NCBI GenBank assembly: GCA_014360105.1
Contig: JACIYD010000054.1
Span: 1-8,074 of the forward strand
Reading direction: 5' to 3'
DNA: 8,074 nt
From: Clostridia bacterium
Lineage (GTDB): Bacteria; Bacillota; DSM-521; Neomoorellales; SLTJ01
The translations under genes and the position numbers were made by a program. Numbering within the stretch: position 1 is the first letter of the stretch; the number at the start of each line of letters is the position of its first letter. This document shows, piece after piece, positions 1 through 6,816 of this stretch. Under the pieces are notes generated by a model. That model did no database searches and had not been told where the DNA came from. It saw nothing but the letters and a program-made list of their open reading frames with translations.

Positions 1-348
1 CTCGTAGCTCCAGTTGAGACCCCCGTTATTATCCCAGTTGTTCGCATTGTCGTGGAAACAGAAATTGAAGCGCCCGGTGTCCTCGACGCGGAGCTTCTTG
101 ACCCAGCCCCACCCGGTCTTTTCCATGGCATAATCGGTCACGTTTTCCCACCGGTCCGCCGGGCCGTAACCGACATGGAGCCAAACCTGCTCCGCGCCCT
201 TCTCGGCCAAAAGGCCCTGATAGAGTACGGTAACCTCCTCGCCGGCAGTAAGCGGCACGGGATCGACCGCGACTCCCGCGTACCGTTCGCGGTGCATCTG
301 TTCCAGCCGGCCCTCGGTAGGCCACCGGCCCCGCCTGCGGTCACCCAT
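1..348 (-). CDS. Carbohydrate-binding module protein (CBM25/CBM53-like), C-terminus cut by window edge
   Basis: The frame is open from the ATG at 348 to base 1, giving 116 residues with no stop, so the gene continues outside the window. Residues about 38-116 look like a starch-binding beta-sandwich module of the CBM25/CBM53 type. They show a beta strand VTVLYQGLL (39-47), VWLHVGYG (55-62), an aromatic W80/W82 pair, a FNFCFHD strand (94-100) and the aromatic/Asn-rich end WDNNGGLNW (105-113). Trp and Asn residues in such modules contact alpha-glucans; the ligand here is inference. The N-terminus is Arg-rich (MGDRRRGRW) and has no signal peptide or membrane segment, so the protein probably stays in the cytoplasm, where glycogen is a possible partner. 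It follows icd by 57 bases and may be co-transcribed. The start is uncertain: a TTG at 354 lies closer to the ribosome binding site and would add two residues. The family call is by eye; the remaining C-terminus could hold another domain. Confidence 0.72.
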   Translation of the reverse strand, partial: MGDRRRGRWPTEGRLEQMHRERYAGVAVDPVPLTAGEEVTVLYQGLLAEKGAEQVWLHVGYGPADRWENVTDYAMEKTGWGWVKKLRVEDTGRFNFCFHDNANNWDNNGGLNWSYE

Positions 349-358
349 GGGCAACAAC

Positions 359-366
359 CACCTCCC
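359..366 (-). promoter_or_regulatory. Ribosome binding site of the carbohydrate-binding protein gene
   Basis: The minus strand reads GGGAGGTG here. GGAGG ends 12 bases before the ATG at 348 but only 6 bases before an in-frame TTG at 354, so the site leaves the start choice open between the two. Confidence 0.6.
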
Positions 367-405
367 AAGCCTAGTATTCCCGCACCATGCGAGACCATAC
401 CAGGC

Positions 406-1401
406 CTAAAGAGCGGCGATGATGGCGTCTGCCATCTCCTGGGTTCCCGCCTGGCCCCCGAGGTCGTAAGTAACCTGCTTTCCTGCGCGCAGCACCCGCT
501 CCACCGCCCGGCGGATGCGCGCCGCCGCCGCCGTTTCCCCGATATGCTCCAGCATCATTACTCCAGAAAGGATGGTGGCCAAAGGATTAACCTTGTTCTG
601 GCCTGCGTATTTGGGAGCACTACCGTGCACCGGCTCGAAGACGGCCACCTCCTCCCCCAGGTTCGCCCCCGGCGCCACACCCAGGCCGCCTACCAGCCCC
701 GCGCAGAGGTCGGAAATGATGTCCCCGTAGAGATTGGGCATCACCAGGACGTCGTAAAGCTCGGGCTTCTGCACAAGCTGCAGGCACATGTTGTCCACAA
801 TGCGGTCTTCGAAGGCGATGGCCGGGTACTCCTCGGCCACCTTCCGGGCACAGGCAAGGAACAGGCCGTCGGTACACTTCATAATGTTCGCCTTGTGCAC
901 CGCGGTTACCTTATGCCGCCCGTGGGCCAGGGCGTATTCAAAGGCAAAGCGCACGATCCGTTCCGAGGCCCGGCGGGTGATGATTTTAATGCTTTCCGCC
1001 GCATCTTCGCCCACCATATGCTCGATGCCGGCATAGAGATCCTCCGTGTTTTCCCGCACCACCACCAAGTCCACGTCCTGGTAGCGGCTTGGGATCCCCG
1101 GCAGGGTTCGGGCCGGCCTCAGGTTGGCGTAAAGACCAAGGGCCTGCCTTAGGGCTACGTTTACACTGCGAAAACCGGTACCCACCGGGGTCGTGAGGGG
1201 TCCTTTAAGCGCGACCCGGTTGCGCCGAATGGAGGCCAGCACTTCTTCCGGCAACGGCGTGCCGTACCGCTCCAGGGCTTTTTCGCCGGCTTCAACGACC
1301 TCCCAGGTGACCGCCGCGCCGGCGGCTTCAATTACCCGCCGCGCGGCGCTGGTGAGTTCCGGTCCGGTTCCGTCTCCTGGAATGAGCGTGATGGTTGGCA
1401 A
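406..1401 (-). CDS. icd: Isocitrate dehydrogenase (isocitrate/isopropylmalate dehydrogenase family)
   Basis: Encodes 331 residues of the beta-decarboxylating dehydrogenase family, which oxidise a 2-hydroxy acid and decarboxylate it using NAD(P)+ and Mg2+/Mn2+. The N-terminal [12 protein letters not shown] (4-15) is the family opening. The substrate motif FRSVNVALR (77-85) carries the Ser-x-Asn-x3-Arg pattern of isocitrate enzymes. Other expected residues are R95, R116, Y123 ([10 protein letters not shown]), K170 (VHKANIMK), D204, and D227/D231 (NLYGDIISD). The nucleotide loop is [15 protein letters not shown] (259-273). The protein is short compared with E. coli Icd (416 residues) and resembles the compact NAD-IDH/HICDH group in length. 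The start is a TTG at 1401: a TAA lies two codons upstream in frame and family homology begins at once, yet no clear Shine-Dalgarno precedes it. It follows the NifV-like gene by 152 bases on the same strand. Homoisocitrate dehydrogenase is the main alternative; the SxN motif argues for isocitrate. Confidence 0.88.
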   Translation of the reverse strand: MPTITLIPGDGTGPELTSAARRVIEAAGAAVTWEVVEAGEKALERYGTPLPEEVLASIRRNRVALKGPLTTPVGTGFRSVNVALRQALGLYANLRPARTLPGIPSRYQDVDLVVVRENTEDLYAGIEHMVGEDAAESIKIITRRASERIVRFAFEYALAHGRHKVTAVHKANIMKCTDGLFLACARKVAEEYPAIAFEDRIVDNMCLQLVQKPELYDVLVMPNLYGDIISDLCAGLVGGLGVAPGANLGEEVAVFEPVHGSAPKYAGQNKVNPLATILSGVMMLEHIGETAAAARIRRAVERVLRAGKQVTYDLGGQAGTQEMADAIIAAL

Positions 1402-1487
1402 CCGTTACCCGACCGCCGGGTGCGGCCGGTTCTCCACCCCTTTCTTCGCCTGCTCGCACTACTCCTTCCCGCCCGGCGAACGGCGCA

Positions 1488-1508
1488 CCCGCCGCCCGCG
1501 ACCCGCCC
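1488..1508 (-). other. Putative G-quadruplex motif between nifV and icd
   Basis: On the minus (coding) strand four GGG tracts are spaced by loops of 1, 4 and 4 bases, which fits the usual G3N1-7 pattern. It lies in the 152-base gap after the NifV-like gene and about 90 bases before the icd start. The rest of the gap is GC-rich, contains no recognisable gene and shows no T-tract terminator. Folding is inference; such tracts also arise by chance in GC-rich DNA. Confidence 0.4.
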
Positions 1509-1553
1509 GCGCTCTGCCCGGTAGGGGCGGATCTGCCCGACGCCGCGGCCCGG

Positions 1554-2708
1554 TTAACCTACCCGAACGTCGCTTTCCCGAGAGCGGTGGTGCAGGTAGT
1601 CCTCGTAGATGTAAACCAGCTCCTTATCGAAGAGGGAGCGCTTGAGGTCGACTGCCGCCGCGCGCACCTTCTCCAGTAAGGCCTGGGCGTCCTCCTGGCT
1701 CAAGATGATGCCGTACTCGGCAAACTTCGCCTTCAGGGCCGCGGTACCGGAGTGCTTGCCGATGACGATCTGCCGTTCCAACCCCACTTCTTCCGGCGCA
1801 AAAACTTCGTAAGTGCTGGGATTCTTTAGCGCTCCGTCCGCATGAATGCCCGATTCGTGAGCAAACATATTCGTCCCGACGATGGGCTTCCAGGCGGGGA
1901 GCTGCCGCCCCGAGGCACGCGCCACGTATTCGGCGATCTCACGGAACTTCTCCGTTTTGAACCCCAGGTCCACCCCAAGCAGGTGCTTGAGCGCCATGAC
2001 CACTTCTTCCAGGGCGGCGTTGCCGGCGCGCTCGCCCAGACCTACCACGGTCACTCCGGCATAGGTGGCCCCGGCTCTCAAGCCCGCCAGGGTATTGGCC
2101 GTGGCCATGCCGAAGTCGTTGTGCATGTGCATTTCTACCTCAATACCTACCGTGTCAATGATCGTCTTGACCCGGTCGTAGGCGGTAAACGGGTCGAGGC
2201 ACCCCACGGTGTCGCAGAAGCGGAGGCGGTCGGCCCCGGCCTCGCGGGCCACCCGGGCGAATTCCAGCAGGAAGCCCATGTCCGAGCGGGAGGCGTCTTC
2301 TGCGTTGACGGAGACGTAGAGATTGTGTTTCTTGGCGAACTCGCAGGCCGCGGCCATGTCGGCAATAACGCGTTCTCTGGTGCTGTGGAGTTTATGCTCG
2401 ATGTGGATGTCGGAGGTGGAGATGGAAATGGCAACCGCGTCGACGCCGCAGTCAAGCGAGTGCCTGATGTCGTCGATTACCGCCCGGTTCCAGCCCATAA
2501 TGCTGGAATTGAGCCCGGCATCGACGATCTGTCGGATAACCTGTTTTTCATCCCCACCCATGACGGGAATACCGGCCTCGATCTGGTGCACCCCAACATC
2601 GGCAAGCATTTTGGCGATGCGGAGTTTCTCGTGGTTGGAAAAGACCACTCCGGCAGTCTGCTCCCCGTCGCGTAGCGTCGTATCGCAGATAAGGACTGGC
2701 CTGGTCAT
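1554..2708 (-). CDS. nifV: NifV-type homocitrate synthase-like enzyme (DRE-TIM acyltransferase)
   Basis: Encodes 384 residues of the LeuA/NifV/citramalate synthase family, which condense acetyl-CoA with a 2-oxoacid. Motifs in order are DTTLRDGEQ (9-17, catalytic Arg13 and metal ligand Asp14), EDASRSD (137-143), RLRFCDTVG (161-169), HMHNDFGMATANT (194-206, metal ligands His194 and His196), GLGERAGNAALEE (223-235) and HESGIH (284-289). The EDASR and RLRF-DTVG stretches and the short length, without a C-terminal LeuA regulatory domain, resemble NifV homocitrate synthases most. Known products in this group are homocitrate (for FeMo-cofactor or the aminoadipate route) and, for the related Re-citrate synthase of Clostridium kluyveri, citrate. 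The ATG at 2708 has a strong site, AAGGAGGG at 2715-2722 region, with about 8 bases of spacing. The next gene is an isocitrate dehydrogenase. No nif gene is visible, so the true 2-oxoacid substrate (2-oxoglutarate or oxaloacetate) is open. Confidence 0.88.
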   Translation of the reverse strand: MTRPVLICDTTLRDGEQTAGVVFSNHEKLRIAKMLADVGVHQIEAGIPVMGGDEKQVIRQIVDAGLNSSIMGWNRAVIDDIRHSLDCGVDAVAISISTSDIHIEHKLHSTRERVIADMAAACEFAKKHNLYVSVNAEDASRSDMGFLLEFARVAREAGADRLRFCDTVGCLDPFTAYDRVKTIIDTVGIEVEMHMHNDFGMATANTLAGLRAGATYAGVTVVGLGERAGNAALEEVVMALKHLLGVDLGFKTEKFREIAEYVARASGRQLPAWKPIVGTNMFAHESGIHADGALKNPSTYEVFAPEEVGLERQIVIGKHSGTAALKAKFAEYGIILSQEDAQALLEKVRAAAVDLKRSLFDKELVYIYEDYLHHRSRESDVRVG

Positions 2709-2837
2709 GAGACGTCCCTCCTTCTTGCCTCATCATATGCTTAAAAAGCGGTACTTCGCTGCCGCGCGCCCTTTTTCCTTCTCCCCCCAGCCATACCACG
2801 CATGTATACACACCGGCCCCGCATTCCTTTCCTCCAT

Positions 2838-3665
2838 CTAAAGTCCGAGAAGGCGGGCGGCATTACCGCCCAGAATCTTTTCCTTGACTTCCTCGGCCAG
2901 GGGCAGACGCCGCACCGCTTCGATGTTAGCCTTAACGGAGCGTACGGTGGGCCAGTCCGAACCGAAAAGCACCTTGTCCGCCACCCTCTCCAGTTCGGGA
3001 AAATAGGTGAGCAACCGCTGCGGCGGCAGCCCGGCCACCTCGAGGTAAACGTTGGGGTGAAGGCGGGCGAGAAAGAAGGCCTTGTCGTACCAAAGGCCCC
3101 GGCCGCCGTGCACCACGATCAACTTCAGGTCCGGGAAGTCGACGGCCACGTCGTCAAGGTAAAGAGGATCCCCGTATTTGAGCCGTGAACCGCGAAAGAC
3201 CGAAGAGCCGGTATGCACCATCACCGGAATCCCCAGTTCTTCGGCCGCGGCATAAATGGGGTAAATGAGCGCCTCGTTCGGGTAGAAAAGCTGATAGGTG
3301 GGATAGAGCTTTAAGCCGCGGAAACCCTCCTCGCGCACCAGGCGGCGCAACTCGCGCGCCGGCTCGGCCAGGACGTGCGGGTCAAGGGAAGCGAAGGGGA
3401 TGAGCCGCGATGAGCCCCGGCAGATTCTGGCGACCGTCTCGTTACGGCACACACCCGTGGTGACGGGGCAGAGCTCCGCCACCACCACCGCATAATCGAC
3501 GCCGGCCTCCACTAGCATTTGTTCCAGCCCGGCGGTACTGCCGTAGCGGGCCACCAGTGCCTCAAGCTTCTCCCCCTGCTGTTGCTCTACCCAGGCCCAG
3601 GCCTGCGGCGCATATTCGTCGTAGGGCAGGCAATGAATGTGAAAGTCCACCACCGGCGCGGCCAT
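2838..3665 (-). CDS. Amidohydrolase family 2 (PF04909-type) metal-dependent hydrolase
   Basis: Encodes 275 residues of the amidohydrolase-2 TIM-barrel family, which hydrolyse or decarboxylate small substrates with one or two bound divalent metals. The N-terminal DFHIH (7-11) gives the metal-binding His9 and His11. FRGLKLYP (115-122) is a conserved barrel strand, MVHTG (149-153) supplies His151, VVHGGRG (184-190) supplies His186, and LFGSDWP (233-239) supplies the catalytic Asp237. There is no signal peptide. A GTG at 3674 would extend it by three residues, but that codon lies within the AAGGTGA ribosome binding site; the ATG at 3665 is therefore preferred. It lies 223 bases after gatB and 129 bases before the NifV-like gene, all on one strand. 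The substrate cannot be read from the sequence; relatives include ACMSD-like decarboxylases and many uncharacterised hydrolases. A link with the neighbouring oxoacid genes is only positional. Confidence 0.85.
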   Translation of the reverse strand: MAAPVVDFHIHCLPYDEYAPQAWAWVEQQQGEKLEALVARYGSTAGLEQMLVEAGVDYAVVVAELCPVTTGVCRNETVARICRGSSRLIPFASLDPHVLAEPARELRRLVREEGFRGLKLYPTYQLFYPNEALIYPIYAAAEELGIPVMVHTGSSVFRGSRLKYGDPLYLDDVAVDFPDLKLIVVHGGRGLWYDKAFFLARLHPNVYLEVAGLPPQRLLTYFPELERVADKVLFGSDWPTVRSVKANIEAVRRLPLAEEVKEKILGGNAARLLGL

Positions 3666-3670
3666 CGCCC

Positions 3671-3677
3671 TCACCTT
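3671..3677 (-). promoter_or_regulatory. Ribosome binding site deciding the amidohydrolase start
   Basis: The minus strand reads AAGGTGA, close to the anti-Shine-Dalgarno complement, and ends 5 bases before the ATG at 3665. It covers the upstream GTG at 3674, which makes that GTG an unlikely start. Confidence 0.6.
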
Positions 3678-3751
3678 CCCCCCGTGCCCGAGTGATCGAC
3701 TGCGAAATCCTCCGGCCTTCCGCCCCCTCGCGGGCGCCTGCCTCGCCCGCC

Positions 3752-3774
3752 GGACCCAGGCCCGGACCAGGCCC
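3752..3774. repeat. Short GC-rich tandem repeat downstream of gatB
   Basis: GGACCCAGGCCC (3752-3763) is followed directly by GGACCAGGCCC (3764-3774), two near-identical units differing by one base of length. The repeat abuts the inverted repeat at 3776-3794 and lies in the gap between gatB and the amidohydrolase gene. I see no gene in this gap. Confidence 0.6.
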
Positions 3775-3775
3775 G

Positions 3776-3794
3776 GGCGGGCCTTCGGCCCGCC
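3776..3794. repeat. Perfect 8-bp inverted repeat (GC hairpin) after gatB
   Basis: GGCGGGCC and GGCCCGCC flank a 3-base centre (TTC on plus, GAA on minus), giving a very stable hairpin in RNA of either strand. It lies about 95-113 bases past the gatB stop. No run of T follows on the minus strand, so it is not a standard rho-independent terminator, though it could still slow transcription or protect the gatCAB mRNA 3' end. Confidence 0.55.
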
Positions 3795-3888
3795 GGCGGC
3801 AGCGGTGGCACCGCGGCAACTACACGCCTTCCTTGCAGAGCCGCGCTCCTGCGAGAGCTCCAGGCTTTAACCCGGGAACCTCCTCCCT

Positions 3889-5331
3889 TTACTCTAGCCT
3901 CTCTTTGAGCAACTTGTTTACCAGGGCCGGATTAGCCTTGCCCCGCGTGGCCTTCATCACCTGGCCCACGAGGAACCCCAGCGCCTTTTCCTTGCCCGCC
4001 CGGTAGTCGGCGGCCGGCCCGGGATGTGCCGCCAGCACTTCCTCGACGACGGCGAGAACGGCGGCCTCGTCACTGATCTGCACCAGCCCTTTTTCTTCCA
4101 CCACCGTTCTTGCTTTCTTCCCGGTGAGAAACATCTCTTCGAAGACCGTCTTGGCGATCTTGCCGCTGATAGTGCCTTCGTCAATTAGGGTCAGTAGCTC
4201 CGCCAGGTCCTGGGGCCGCACCGGTGCCTGTTCGGGCTCCAGCCCATGGGCATTGAGCAGGCGCGAGAAATCTCCCATCAGCCAGTTGCTCACCGTCTTC
4301 GCTTCCCGGTAGTGCCCCAGGCAGGCCTCGAAATAATCGGCCATGCTCTTGCTCGCCGTGAGCACGGCAGCATCGTAAGGGGGCAGCCCGTACTGCTCCT
4401 GAAAACGCCGCCGCCGCTCGGCCGGTAGTTCGGGCAATTCCTCCCGGATGCGGTTGATCCAGTCTTCCCCAATGGCCAGCGGGACCAGGTCCGGCTCCGG
4501 AAAGTACCGGTAGTCGTGGGCTTCCTCTTTACCGCGCAGGCTCACGGTCACGCCCCGGCTCTCGTCCCAGGCCCTGGTCTCCTGTTTAATCCGCCCGCCC
4601 CGGGCGAGAATCTCGCTCTGGCGTTCGATCTCATAGGCTAGGGCACGTTGGAGCGCCCGAAAAGAATTCATGTTCTTTAACTCCGTCTTGGTGCCGAGGA
4701 CCTCGCTGCCCCTGGGCCGCACCGAGATGTTGGCGTCGCAGCGCAGCGAACCCTCTTCCATCTTGCAGTCGGAAACATCCAGATACTGTAAGATAGCCTT
4801 GAGCGAGGTCAGATAGGCGTAAGCCTCTTCGGGAGAATGGATGTCCGGCGCGGAGACGATTTCCAGGAGGGGAACGCCGGTGCGGTTCAAGTCCACCAGG
4901 GAGTAGGCACCCGGGTTGAGTGCCTCGCCCTCGTGGATGAGCTTACCGGCGTCTTCTTCCATGTGCACGCGGATGATCCCGATGCGCCGCCGCCGCCCGT
5001 CTACTTCCACTTCTAGGTAACCGTCCGTGGCCAGCGGGAGGTCGTACTGGGAGATCTGGTAGTTCTTGGGTAAATCGGGATAGTAATAATTCTTGCGGTC
5101 GAACTTGCAATGCGGTGCGATGCGGCAGTTCAGCGCAAGGGCCACCTTTAAAGCGTAGTCCACCATTTTGCGGTTAATCACCGGCAAGACCCCGGGGAGC
5201 CCCAGGCAGACCGGGCAGATGTGTGTGTTCGGCGCCGCCCCGAAGGCGGTCGAGCAGCCGCAGAAGGCCTTAGAAGCCGTTTTTAGTTCCACGTGCACTT
5301 CCAGGCCGATTACCGCCTCGTACTCAGCCAT
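3889..5331 (-). CDS. gatB: Glutamyl/aspartyl-tRNA amidotransferase subunit B
   Basis: Encodes 480 residues of GatB, the tRNA-binding and kinase-like subunit of GatCAB. It activates the Glu or Asp carried on tRNA(Gln)/tRNA(Asn) with ATP and passes it ammonia made by GatA. The N-terminal [12 protein letters not shown] (5-16) is the family signature. Four cysteines (C24, C26, C39, C42) form a zinc-site pattern, CGC then CPVC, that some GatB proteins such as S. aureus lack. The [14 protein letters not shown] and [11 protein letters not shown] stretches are further family motifs. The last roughly 150 residues form the GatB/YqeY tRNA-binding tail ([23 protein letters not shown]). The ATG at 5331 overlaps the gatA stop by 8 bases (ATGGCTGA), implying translational coupling. 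A GTG one codon earlier is possible, but GGAGGTG at 5339-5345 is 7 bases from the ATG and only 4 from the GTG. Confidence 0.98.
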   Translation of the reverse strand: MAEYEAVIGLEVHVELKTASKAFCGCSTAFGAAPNTHICPVCLGLPGVLPVINRKMVDYALKVALALNCRIAPHCKFDRKNYYYPDLPKNYQISQYDLPLATDGYLEVEVDGRRRRIGIIRVHMEEDAGKLIHEGEALNPGAYSLVDLNRTGVPLLEIVSAPDIHSPEEAYAYLTSLKAILQYLDVSDCKMEEGSLRCDANISVRPRGSEVLGTKTELKNMNSFRALQRALAYEIERQSEILARGGRIKQETRAWDESRGVTVSLRGKEEAHDYRYFPEPDLVPLAIGEDWINRIREELPELPAERRRRFQEQYGLPPYDAAVLTASKSMADYFEACLGHYREAKTVSNWLMGDFSRLLNAHGLEPEQAPVRPQDLAELLTLIDEGTISGKIAKTVFEEMFLTGKKARTVVEEKGLVQISDEAAVLAVVEEVLAAHPGPAADYRAGKEKALGFLVGQVMKATRGKANPALVNKLLKERLE

Positions 5332-6799
5332 CACTTCCCACCTCCAGCGCCGGCCACCGCCCCGCGCAACCGGCCGCCTGCTCCACGGCGTAGCCTACCC
5401 GCAAGAGCAACGCCTCGCTGAAAGGCGGGCCGATGATTTGCAGGCCTACCGGCAGCCCGTTGCTGAAGCCGCAGGGCACGGAAAGACCCGGCAGGCCGGC
5501 CATATTCACCGGAATGGTAAAGAGGTCGGAAAGATACATCGCCAGAGGATCGGCGATCTTCTCGCCCAGGCGGAAGGCCACGGTCGGCGAGGTGGGGGTG
5601 ACCAGCACCGCAAAACGGCCGAAGGCCCGGTCGAAGTCCTCCTTGATGAGGCGGCGCACTTTGAGCGCCTTCAGGTAGTAGGCGTCGTAGTAACCGGCGC
5701 TCAAGGCGTAGGTGCCCAGCATAATCCGCCTTTTCACCTCGGCTCCGAAGCCCAGGCGCCGCGTGCGGCGGTACATTTGCCGCAAATCCTCCGCCTCGGT
5801 GCGGTAGCCGTACTGTACCCCGTCGTAGCGCGCCAGATTTGAACTGGCCTCAGCCGGCGCCACCAGATAGTAGGCGGGCAGGGCATACGGCGTGTGAGGG
5901 AGAGAGGTCTCCTCGCAACGTGCCCCCGCCTCCTCCAGGTAACCCAGGGCTCGCTCTACTGCCTGCCGTACGCCCGGCTCGATGCCGGGAGGAAAGTACT
6001 CTTTCGGCACCCCGATTTTCAGCCCGGCCAGACGGCCGTCGCCCAGAGCAGCTACGTAATCCGGAACGGGTACCGGCGCCGAGGTGCTGTCCCGCGGGTC
6101 GTGGCCGGCAATGGCCTGGAGCACCAGGGCGCAGTCGGTCACGTCGCGCGTGAGGGGGCCGATCTGGTCAAGCGAGGAGGCAAAGGCTACCAGGCCATAG
6201 CGGGAAACAAGTCCATAGGTCGGCTTGAGCCCCACGACGCCGCAGAAGGAGGCCGGCTGGCGGATGGAGCCGCCCGTGTCCGAGCCTAAGGCGTAAACCA
6301 CTTCCCCCGCCGCCACCGCCGCCGCCGAGCCGCCGCTGGAACCACCGGGAACGCGCTCCAGATCCCAGGGATTGCGTGTGGGGAAAAAGGCCGAATTCTC
6401 CGTGGAAGAGCCCATGGCGAATTCGTCCATATTCGTCTTGCCCACCAAGACCATGCCGGCCTCCGCCAGCCGTTCCACGACGGTAGCGGAATAAGGCGGC
6501 ACCCACTCCGCCAGCATGCGGGAGGAGCAGGTGGTGCGCAGACCCCGGGTGCAGAGGTTGTCCTTGAGCGCCAGGGGAAGGCCAGCCAAGGGAGAGAGCT
6601 CTTCCCCGCGCGCCAGCCTCACCTCTATCGCCGCCGCCTGCTCCAGCGCCAGCTTGCGCGTAACGGTAACGAAAGCCTTGACCTTGTCCTCTACCGCGTC
6701 CAGCCTGGCCAGGAAGGCTTCGGCCAGCTCCCGCGCGCCTACTTCGCGGCGCCGCAAGAGCCGGTGCAGCTCGTGTGCCGGCCGGAAAAGCAAATCCAA
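5324..6799 (-). CDS. gatA: Glutamyl/aspartyl-tRNA amidotransferase subunit A (amidase)
   Basis: Encodes 491 residues of GatA, the glutaminase subunit of GatCAB and a member of the amidase signature family, which releases ammonia from glutamine for GatB. The Ser-cisSer-Lys triad is complete: Lys79 in LALKDN, Ser154 in the GGSSGGS signature (152-158) and Ser178 in [11 protein letters not shown] (174-184). The start is the TTG at 6799, giving [15 protein letters not shown] as the usual GatA opening helix. With it the three catalytic residues take exactly the numbers used for S. aureus GatA, and AGGTGG at 6805-6810 lies 5 bases upstream. A longer frame from a TTG at 6820 overlaps the gatC stop and has no ribosome binding site; a GTG at 6808 is a second alternative. 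The gene starts 17 bases after gatC and overlaps gatB by 8 bases, so the three are almost surely one transcript. Confidence 0.97.
   Translation of the reverse strand: MDLLFRPAHELHRLLRRREVGARELAEAFLARLDAVEDKVKAFVTVTRKLALEQAAAIEVRLARGEELSPLAGLPLALKDNLCTRGLRTTCSSRMLAEWVPPYSATVVERLAEAGMVLVGKTNMDEFAMGSSTENSAFFPTRNPWDLERVPGGSSGGSAAAVAAGEVVYALGSDTGGSIRQPASFCGVVGLKPTYGLVSRYGLVAFASSLDQIGPLTRDVTDCALVLQAIAGHDPRDSTSAPVPVPDYVAALGDGRLAGLKIGVPKEYFPPGIEPGVRQAVERALGYLEEAGARCEETSLPHTPYALPAYYLVAPAEASSNLARYDGVQYGYRTEAEDLRQMYRRTRRLGFGAEVKRRIMLGTYALSAGYYDAYYLKALKVRRLIKEDFDRAFGRFAVLVTPTSPTVAFRLGEKIADPLAMYLSDLFTIPVNMAGLPGLSVPCGFSNGLPVGLQIIGPPFSEALLLRVGYAVEQAAGCAGRWPALEVGSDG
5339..5345 (-). promoter_or_regulatory. 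Ribosome binding site of gatB inside the gatA end
   Basis: The minus strand reads GGAGGTG and ends 7 bases before the ATG at 5331. It is embedded in the final codons of gatA and favours the ATG over the GTG at 5334. Confidence 0.7.
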
Positions 6800-6804
6800 G
6801 ACGG

Positions 6805-6810
6805 CCACCT
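6805..6810 (-). promoter_or_regulatory. Ribosome binding site deciding the gatA start
   Basis: The minus strand reads AGGTGG and ends 5 bases before the TTG at 6799. No comparable site precedes the longer TTG start at 6820. Confidence 0.6.
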
Positions 6811-6816
6811 GCCTTT

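Noticed and set aside
349..405. Terminator between icd and the carbohydrate-binding protein gene
   Set aside because: The 57-base gap has no convincing stem followed by a T run.
52..1152. Long plus-strand open frame (366 codons) opposite icd
   Set aside because: It is antisense to a clearly conserved enzyme, reads as a low-complexity Arg/Pro/His-rich chain without family motifs, and has no ribosome binding site. GC-rich codon use in icd explains the lack of stops.
1842..2675. Plus-strand open frame of 277 codons opposite the NifV-like gene
   Set aside because: It mirrors the codons of the conserved synthase and shows no independent domain; treated as a shadow frame.
2732..2737. Possible -10 box TATGAT on the minus strand, 24 bases before the NifV-like start
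   Set aside because: The sequence 17 bases upstream (AGCGAA) does not resemble a -35 box, so I do not call a promoter.
3562..3819. 85-codon minus-strand frame across the gatB-amidohydrolase gap
   Set aside because: It overlaps the amidohydrolase start in another frame and is low-complexity Gly/Ala/Arg sequence produced by GC-rich DNA.
5168..5842. Plus-strand open frame of 224 codons across the gatA/gatB junction
   Set aside because: It overlaps two certain genes on the other strand and has no recognisable domain or start signal.
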